Of a DNA stretch of 34,701 bases, positions 30,999-34,701 are shown piece after piece. The notes under the pieces were generated by a model. The model searched no databases. It was not told the DNA's origin and saw nothing but the letters and a program-made list of their open reading frames with translations. How positions within the stretch are numbered: position 1 is the stretch's first letter; each line of letters starts with the position of its first letter. Where the stretch lies: positions 1 through 34,701 of IMG/VR virus record IMGVR_UViG_3300021437_000061; one strand, written 5' to 3'. This stretch comes from a virus. The translations under genes and the position numbers were made by a program.

Positions 30999-31187
30999 TT
31001 ATCTCCAGGTTAGTCGGATTTCTGAAAGGGTGGTGCGTAAAGTCAAAATGAGAATCAGCATCTGGTAGAATTCGATTGGCTCAAAGTAAGTGATTGGAAT
31101 CAGGATTTGATTCCAGACTACGGTTGCAACGCCAGATACGACGATTGCAAACAGGACTTGAATTATGAGGTTTATTGCAGTTTTCAT
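30999..31187 (-). CDS. Small membrane protein (62 aa), leaderless
   Basis: The start ATG at 31187 follows TATAAT of promoter P3 by exactly 6 nt and has no Shine-Dalgarno. Two hydrophobic segments (INLIIQVLFAIVVSGVATVV and a second around FYQMLILILTL) indicate a membrane protein. The function is unknown. Confidence 0.6.
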   Translation of the reverse strand: MKTAINLIIQVLFAIVVSGVATVVWNQILIPITYFEPIEFYQMLILILTLRTTLSEIRLTWR

Positions 31188-31193
31188 AGGGTT

Positions 31194-31222
31194 ATTATAG
31201 CTGATCAAACAATAAATGTAAA
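31194..31222 (-). promoter_or_regulatory. Sigma70-type early promoter P3 (leaderless)
   Basis: -35 TTTACA (31217-31222), 17-bp spacer, -10 TATAAT (31194-31199) on the minus strand. The -10 is followed by AACCCT and the ATG of the 30999-31187 gene. It lies directly after the metallophosphoesterase stop codon. It shares TTTACnTTTATTG with the other early promoters. Confidence 0.75.
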
Positions 31223-31819
31223 TCAACGGTCATGATGATTCTTTGAAACTGGAATCTTTCGCATCATTTCGACGACCTCATCAAGGTTCCATGGAGTCAG
31301 ATTATGCCCATCCAGTCCAACGTCCATGCGGCGGCGCTCTGGATCAATCATCAGTTTATCTGGAGGCGAATGTAGGTGTCCATGGAGCATAATCGTCCCA
31401 TGATGTTGCCCGTTCCATGAATGAAATGGAAAGTGACTCATCACAATCGGTTGCTTGATACCTTCTTTCCGGTAAGTGAACTCAAGGTAGTCCTGCGAGG
31501 ATGCAAACAGGTCGGAGAACTCGGGCAGCTTCACAATAGTCTTATCATGATTACCAAGAATCAGATGCTTGATGCCGTTCAGCCGACTAACGCATTTTGG
31601 CGCCTCAGCGATCTTTCCCATTGCCACATCGCCTAGAATGTACACCCGGTCAAAGACTCCAACGACCTTGTTCCAGTTCTCAATTATCTTCTCATTCATA
31701 GTCTGAACATCAATCGAGTCAGGTTCTGGGAACCCTCGATTGTCAATCCAACGGTCAGGGCAGTACTTTATACAGCTGACGTGATTGAAGTGAATGTCAG
31801 CTGTCACAAAAGTTTTCAT
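31223..31819 (-). CDS. Calcineurin-like metallophosphoesterase
   Basis: The motifs TADIHFNH, ILGDVAMG, LILGNHDK, MSHFPFHS and MLHGHLHSP occur in the standard order (D-x-H, GD, GNHD, H, GHxH), defining a two-metal phosphoesterase of 198 aa. The substrate (nucleic acid, cyclic nucleotide or phosphoprotein) is unknown. Phage members are common. The next gene starts with an ATGA-type overlap on its upstream side. Confidence 0.85.
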   Translation of the reverse strand: MKTFVTADIHFNHVSCIKYCPDRWIDNRGFPEPDSIDVQTMNEKIIENWNKVVGVFDRVYILGDVAMGKIAEAPKCVSRLNGIKHLILGNHDKTIVKLPEFSDLFASSQDYLEFTYRKEGIKQPIVMSHFPFHSWNGQHHGTIMLHGHLHSPPDKLMIDPERRRMDVGLDGHNLTPWNLDEVVEMMRKIPVSKNHHDR

Positions 31820-32019
31820 TCTTCACATTTCATTGAAATTACCTTGGCAACTCTGACGCCTTCAACCTCTGCAATCAACCGCTTGATCTCAAGCTTCCCT
31901 GCGTCTGAACTACAACTCAACCCATATTCCTGCGAATAAGTCGTCTGATTGACTCGAGTCGTTTTCTGTCCAAGCATTGATGTTGACAGGGTTGTGGCGA
32001 TGATCAGAGTAACTATCAT
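31816..32019 (-). CDS. Small secreted or membrane-anchored protein (67 aa), leaderless
   Basis: MIVTLIIATTLSTSMLGQKTT is a signal-peptide-like start, followed by YGLSCSSDAG and VEGVRVAKVISMKCEE with two Cys that could form a disulfide. The ATG lies exactly 6 nt after TATAAT of promoter P4. The frame is open to 32130, but that start lies inside the neighbouring gene. The function is unknown. Confidence 0.6.
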   Translation of the reverse strand: MIVTLIIATTLSTSMLGQKTTRVNQTTYSQEYGLSCSSDAGKLEIKRLIAEVEGVRVAKVISMKCEE

Positions 32020-32025
32020 GAGGCA

Positions 32026-32053
32026 ATTATAACTGAAATTCAATAAAAGTAAA
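32026..32053 (-). promoter_or_regulatory. Sigma70-type early promoter P4 (leaderless)
   Basis: -35 TTTACT (32048-32053), 16-bp spacer, -10 TATAAT (32026-32031) on the minus strand. TGCCTC follows, then the ATG. The -35 directly adjoins the stop of the 32054-32401 gene. Confidence 0.75.
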
Positions 32054-32401
32054 TCAGAGATAAACGGGCTTCCACATCTTCTCACCGCCCAGTTCAAGCT
32101 GTTGCAGGGCAGGGTCAAGGCGGGATGCAAACACAGGCTGCATACCAGGGGTTGTCATTACCCAACCGATCTGATCATGAACCCCGTCGCGGAGGGCTTT
32201 GTTCTGCTCCATTAACTTTCCAATTAGCGCGGTCTTCAGAGCTAACAATTCGGTCAAATATTTCACCTCAGCCTCGGCTGAAGTCTTTGGGATTGGCTTG
32301 CTAAGAATCGAGGGATTCTCATAAGTTGGGTCGTTGAGGAACTGTTCCCCGAATTCTCCAATTGAGATAACTCCGCTTTGTTGCATTTGATGGATATTCA
32401 T
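32054..32401 (-). CDS. Hypothetical protein (115 aa)
   Basis: A soluble, helical protein with AEAEVKYLTELLALKTALIG, probably a coiled coil, and a C-terminal GMQPVFASRLDPALQQLELG. No family is recognised. The start overlaps the stop of 32398-32559 as ATGA. Confidence 0.6.
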   Translation of the reverse strand: MNIHQMQQSGVISIGEFGEQFLNDPTYENPSILSKPIPKTSAEAEVKYLTELLALKTALIGKLMEQNKALRDGVHDQIGWVMTTPGMQPVFASRLDPALQQLELGGEKMWKPVYL

Positions 32402-32559
32402 GCTGCCTCGTAATCTTGAATGAACGCCTGCTTTGCTGCCTCAAGCATCCCCAGTTTCAGAACTGTACCTGCCACAACCCCATCATCAACGAACTGCTCA
32501 ACCTCAATAGAACCGTCCTGTCTGAGGGAAATTGTCAGTTTGACTCGAACTTCATCCAT
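32398..32559 (-). CDS. Small hypothetical protein (53 aa)
   Basis: A complete ORF beginning MDEVRVKLTISLRQDGSIEV, beta-rich at first, then a helix (LKLGMLEAAKQAFIQDYEAA). The TGA overlaps the next gene's ATG as ATGA, which supports it. The function is unknown. Confidence 0.6.
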   Translation of the reverse strand: MDEVRVKLTISLRQDGSIEVEQFVDDGVVAGTVLKLGMLEAAKQAFIQDYEAA

Positions 32560-32626
32560 AATTATAAACCTCTGGTGTGCCGTTTGTCACGGGAGTTTCT
32601 TCGTCTGAATCATCACATACATCCAT
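32552..32626 (-). CDS. Tiny acidic ORF (24 aa), tentative
   Basis: An ATG 3 nt after the upstream stop and an 8-nt overlap with the next start give a fit consistent with this tight genome. The product is acidic (DVCDDSDEETP). The Shine-Dalgarno is weak. It may be chance. Confidence 0.3.
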   Translation of the reverse strand: MDVCDDSDEETPVTNGTPEVYNYG

Positions 32627-32629
32627 TTC

Positions 32630-32815
32630 TCATGTCTTATTGAGAACAAGATCGACGGTATGGAACGCCAAACCAGGATCGAGTGATTCTAGTTCTGCAA
32701 TTCGAGCATTTCGTTTCTCTAGTAAATCGAATGCTTCTACGGGTGTATAAAAGGTGTTCCAATTCTCTCGACTACCGCCTTCTTCGTCATCGTAAAACAA
32801 TAGGTAAATTATCAT
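32630..32815 (-). CDS. Small hypothetical protein (61 aa)
   Basis: Begins MIIYLLFYDDEEGGSRENW, with a C-terminal helix (VEAFDLLEKRNARIAELESL) and a short tail. The DxxD-rich start and aromatic strand resemble small T4-like early proteins. The function is unknown. Confidence 0.55.
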   Translation of the reverse strand: MIIYLLFYDDEEGGSRENWNTFYTPVEAFDLLEKRNARIAELESLDPGLAFHTVDLVLNKT

Positions 32816-32873
32816 GATGTTTGTGCTCGTTTCGTGATTGCCATTTTAGTTTCCTTCATCTTCGGTTGATTGA

Positions 32874-32960
32874 TCAGAATTCTGCGTTGTACCGAACTTT
32901 TCCACCACAGCGTTGTCGATGAGCATCATAGATAACCCGGACTTCTTTGTAGAATTTCAC
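32874..32960 (-). CDS. Small basic ORF (28 aa), GTG start
   Basis: A GTG at 32958-32960 overlaps the previous TGA as GTGA. The product begins MKFYKEVRVIYDAHRQRCGG and is basic. Only the fit with the neighbour supports it. Downstream, 32812-32859 could encode a 10-15-aa peptide with an AAGGA Shine-Dalgarno. Confidence 0.4.
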   Translation of the reverse strand: MKFYKEVRVIYDAHRQRCGGKVRYNAEF

Positions 32961-33178
32961 GGTTCAACTCCATCGTATTCAATACCAAGGGAATTACAGA
33001 CATCAATCGCCGCCTGAATCGCTTCCCCGCGCTCAGTCAACATCGCATCCCATCCTTCTGATGTGTAACTGTCTCCGCCACAACCGCAGTCGCAGCCGTA
33101 TCTAACGCTCGCGTCATAATCGTTATACAACATATCATTATAGTCGCCAACAAGTTTAGCCAGTTCGGTGAATTTCAT
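32957..33178 (-). CDS. Small Cys-rich acidic protein (73 aa)
   Basis: Begins MKFTELAKLVGDYNDMLYND and contains YGCDCGCGGDS, three closely spaced Cys, then a helical C-terminus (GEAIQAAIDVCNSLGI). Metal binding is possible but not shown. The stop overlaps the next GTG. Confidence 0.6.
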   Translation of the reverse strand: MKFTELAKLVGDYNDMLYNDYDASVRYGCDCGCGGDSYTSEGWDAMLTERGEAIQAAIDVCNSLGIEYDGVEP

Positions 33179-33519
33179 TTCTTTTCCTTGGTTGAAATTT
33201 CGTCAAGTTTTGTTTCAATTGTCAGTAGTAATTTGTTCCCAACGCGCCGCGCATCCTCAGATTCGTAAACAGTCTGAATTCCATAGGCTGCCGCCATTTT
33301 GTAGATTGCCTTTTCAGATGGGATAAACGTCGCAACAAACGCAGAAACGATACTAACCGAAATTAGCCAATATAACTTCTTATTCCAAACCGCGTCTCCC
33401 TGTGCCATACCGATCCACCAGAAAATAGACACAGACAACGAAACTAACGACGCAACAAATAATAAAGCACCGAAACTTGGTAAAACGTCGGCCAGATACA
33501 CAAACAGAGCTAAGTTCAT
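33175..33519 (-). CDS. Membrane protein (114 aa)
   Basis: Three hydrophobic segments: around LADVLPSFGALLFVASLVSL, IFWWIGM, and LYWLISVSIVSAFVATFI. A cytoplasmic C-terminal coiled region (LLLTIETKLDEISTKEKK) follows, after PSEKAIYKMAAAYG, a motif I recall from many small phage membrane proteins. The function is unknown. Confidence 0.7.
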   Translation of the reverse strand: MNLALFVYLADVLPSFGALLFVASLVSLSVSIFWWIGMAQGDAVWNKKLYWLISVSIVSAFVATFIPSEKAIYKMAAAYGIQTVYESEDARRVGNKLLLTIETKLDEISTKEKK

Positions 33520-33746
33520 TTCAAACCTTTCAAGAGTTCAATAACAGAGGGAAACGATTCTGAAGATGATAGAGTATCTTCGAATGCAAGCTCGGCCGCC
33601 CGAATTCGCAGGATACTATCGTACGTTTTCAGCAAATTATCGGCGTACTCAATATCCTCAATCGAGGTATTCTTGTACCAGTCAGCAATAGTTTCCTTTG
33701 ACGCAGTCATAAGAAAATCAAGGTTCTTTTCATCGCGGTCGTTCAT
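33516..33746 (-). CDS. Hypothetical helical protein (76 aa)
   Basis: Acidic and helical throughout (KNLDFLMTASKETIADWYKN, then YADNLLKTYDSILRIRAAEL), perhaps an adaptor or inhibitor type. The stop overlaps the next start. No family is recognised. Confidence 0.6.
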   Translation of the reverse strand: MNDRDEKNLDFLMTASKETIADWYKNTSIEDIEYADNLLKTYDSILRIRAAELAFEDTLSSSESFPSVIELLKGLK

Positions 33747-33973
33747 TTTGATTCTACCATACGTTTGTGAGTTGGAGCAAATATATCATTGATTCCACAT
33801 AGGGTGCACAATGAACCCTCATGCGCATAGTAAGGGTTCGTCGCGCCCCAGATATGATCGCAATAGGCTCGGGAATCCTCAAGTTTCTTCAGTTCTTTCT
33901 TGAGGGTGTCTATTGCCGATTCCCGCATGAAAATTTCACGCTCGTATTCGTTGATCTGTTCAAGTAGCGTCAT
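33743..33973 (-). CDS. Small coiled-coil protein with a C-terminal zinc-like site (76 aa)
   Basis: Residues 1-35 are a charged coiled coil (EQINEYEREIFMRESAID), and the C-terminal part has YCDHIWGATN and EGSLCTLCGI: Cys/His then CxxC, a likely zinc knuckle. Similar small proteins are common in T4-like phages. The function is unknown. Confidence 0.65.
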   Translation of the reverse strand: MTLLEQINEYEREIFMRESAIDTLKKELKKLEDSRAYCDHIWGATNPYYAHEGSLCTLCGINDIFAPTHKRMVESK

Positions 33974-34248
33974 AGGATTTTCTTCCAGATTGAAAATGAT
34001 TCTTTGAACTTGGCTTTGTACTCTGCTCTGGTTTCGTACAACCCTTCATCAAGGTTTGGGTCTGGACTGAACCAAGTCGTATTACCCACAATAATTTCCC
34101 CATATTCATTGATGGTGAAGAATTTGCCTTCGCGCTCTATAGGTTCCCCATCGTAGAACACAGTTCCCTTGAGGTAATCTGCTTTTGCCTGAAATTTCTC
34201 AAACAGTCGAATCGCAGCATTATACCTTGATTGGTGAAGTTTGTTCAT
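33970..34248 (-). CDS. Hypothetical protein (92 aa)
   Basis: Starts MNKLHQSRYNAAIRLFEKFQ, then a beta-rich middle (GTVFYDGEPIEREGKFFTIN), and a helical end. I chose the ATG at 34248 because it falls just after the upstream stop; an ATG at 34284 would overlap that gene. The function is unknown. Confidence 0.6.
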   Translation of the reverse strand: MNKLHQSRYNAAIRLFEKFQAKADYLKGTVFYDGEPIEREGKFFTINEYGEIIVGNTTWFSPDPNLDEGLYETRAEYKAKFKESFSIWKKIL

Positions 34249-34249
34249 G

Positions 34250-34471
34250 TTAATACGCGCTCCCGTAGGCTGTCCATTTGCCATCAGAATCTTGTGATGT
34301 TAGCAATTCAACCCGACGATTACCGCAATAGCAACGGCGAGACTCTCCGTCCCAACCTTCGCATTCTTCATCACCAAAGCCAAGGTAATCATTGCAGTTC
34401 ATTCCATCGAAGCTATCGACTCCATTTTCTTCAACGTAGTCAATTGCTTCTTGTTCAGTATCAAATCTCAT
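34250..34471 (-). CDS. Small Cys-rich acidic protein (73 aa)
   Basis: Begins MRFDTEQEAIDYVEENG, and contains DEECEGWDGESRRCYCGNRR with several Cys that may bind zinc. The C-terminus is aromatic (DGKWTAYGSAY). No family is recognised. It resembles, in general character, the product of 32957-33178. Confidence 0.6.
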   Translation of the reverse strand: MRFDTEQEAIDYVEENGVDSFDGMNCNDYLGFGDEECEGWDGESRRCYCGNRRVELLTSQDSDGKWTAYGSAY

Positions 34472-34480
34472 GATAATTCC

Positions 34481-34651
34481 TTACGCGTACCATTTATCAA
34501 CATTATGGTATGCAGCGACGACTTCTGCATACCCAAGTTCTGTGAGAAGATCGCAAAGAACAGAATCTGCTTCATGGTGAGCGATCTCTGTATCATAACT
34601 TTTTGAGATTTCAAGCAAATCGTTAATGGCTTCTTGTTTGAGTGTGTTCAT
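34481..34651 (-). CDS. Small hypothetical helical protein (56 aa)
   Basis: A complete ORF (ATG 34651, TAA 34481): MNTLKQEAINDLLEISKSYD, then HHEADSVLCDLLTELGYAEV and a short VDKWYA end. Length, start codon and tight packing support it. The function is unknown. Confidence 0.55.
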   Translation of the reverse strand: MNTLKQEAINDLLEISKSYDTEIAHHEADSVLCDLLTELGYAEVVAAYHNVDKWYA

Positions 34652-34678
34652 GATAATTAATGTGTCAGGTTAAAGATT

Positions 34679-34695
34679 GCATCCTTTTTGGATGC
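34679..34695. other. Short hairpin at the right edge
   Basis: GCATCC-TTTTT-GGATGC is a perfect 6-bp stem with a 5-nt loop just before the first gene. On the minus strand it is followed by AATCTTTAA, so it may be a weak terminator for a gene outside the window. Confidence 0.4.
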
Positions 34696-34701
34696 GCCAT
34701 A

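Noticed and set aside
32812-32859. A 15-codon ORF with an AAGGA site and an ATGA overlap
   Set aside because: It is too short to judge from one sequence; noted only under the neighbouring gene.

Overview
The window is part of a T4-like tailed-phage (myovirus-type) genome, almost certainly virulent, infecting a Gram-negative host. The reasons are a T4 gp61-type primase, class Ia ribonucleotide reductase (nrdA/nrdB), ThyX, a thioredoxin, an overlapping two-component spanin with a lipobox, and tail/fibre proteins of families I remember from phages of betaproteobacteria and pseudomonads. The exact host is an inference. Every gene supported here lies on the minus strand, so transcription runs from high to low coordinates. 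Genes are packed tightly, and most junctions are 4-base ATGA, GTGA or TTGA stop/start overlaps.

Layout in transcription order. (1) 34.7-26.8 kb: small unknown genes (several Cys-rich or membrane), two metallophosphoesterases at the two ends of the block (31.2 and 25.3 kb), a SleB-type cell-wall hydrolase, a ClpP-type protease, a SLOG protein and a phosphoribosyltransferase. (2) 26.8-13.7 kb: an A1-like metallophosphoesterase with an N-terminal zinc ribbon, then virion and lysis genes: prohead-like proteins, a possible holin, an Ala-rich coiled-coil fibre, a large beta-helix-type fibre/spike, smaller structural proteins, a probable capsid-targeted protein, and the spanin pair. (3) 13.7-13.5 kb: a noncoding boundary with hairpins and a minus-strand promoter. 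(4) 13.5-7.2 kb: primase, thyX, nrdA, nrdB (interrupted by an intein and split into two ORFs), thioredoxin, a small zinc ribbon and a GIY-YIG nuclease. (5) 7.1-0.66 kb: a DNA hypermodification operon, ended by a strong rho-independent terminator at 642-657. (6) 0.64-0 kb: a new promoter and small unknown genes running off the left edge.

The most interesting part is the hypermodification operon. A TET/JBP-type 2-oxoglutarate dioxygenase would make a hydroxymethyl base in DNA. It is co-transcribed with two TET-associated glycosyltransferase-like proteins, a HAD phosphatase, a nucleotidyltransferase-kinase fusion resembling capsule-precursor enzymes, a protein resembling the helical/transferase domains of thymidine-hypermodification enzymes, and a P-loop kinase. 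Four of these proteins end in the same C-terminal peptide, L-x-E-F-F(-G), which has the spacing of a PCNA-interacting (PIP-box) peptide. I infer that the modification enzymes are tethered to the phage sliding clamp, so that DNA is modified as it is replicated.

Other notable features are: a nrdB intein whose halves lie in two ORFs joined by an ATGA overlap with a GGAGG Shine-Dalgarno; three early promoters with exact TATAAT-N6-ATG geometry, predicting leaderless mRNAs; and two proteins with T4-like capsid-targeting N-termini (MKSFxxYhxE), one of them a phosphoribosyltransferase.
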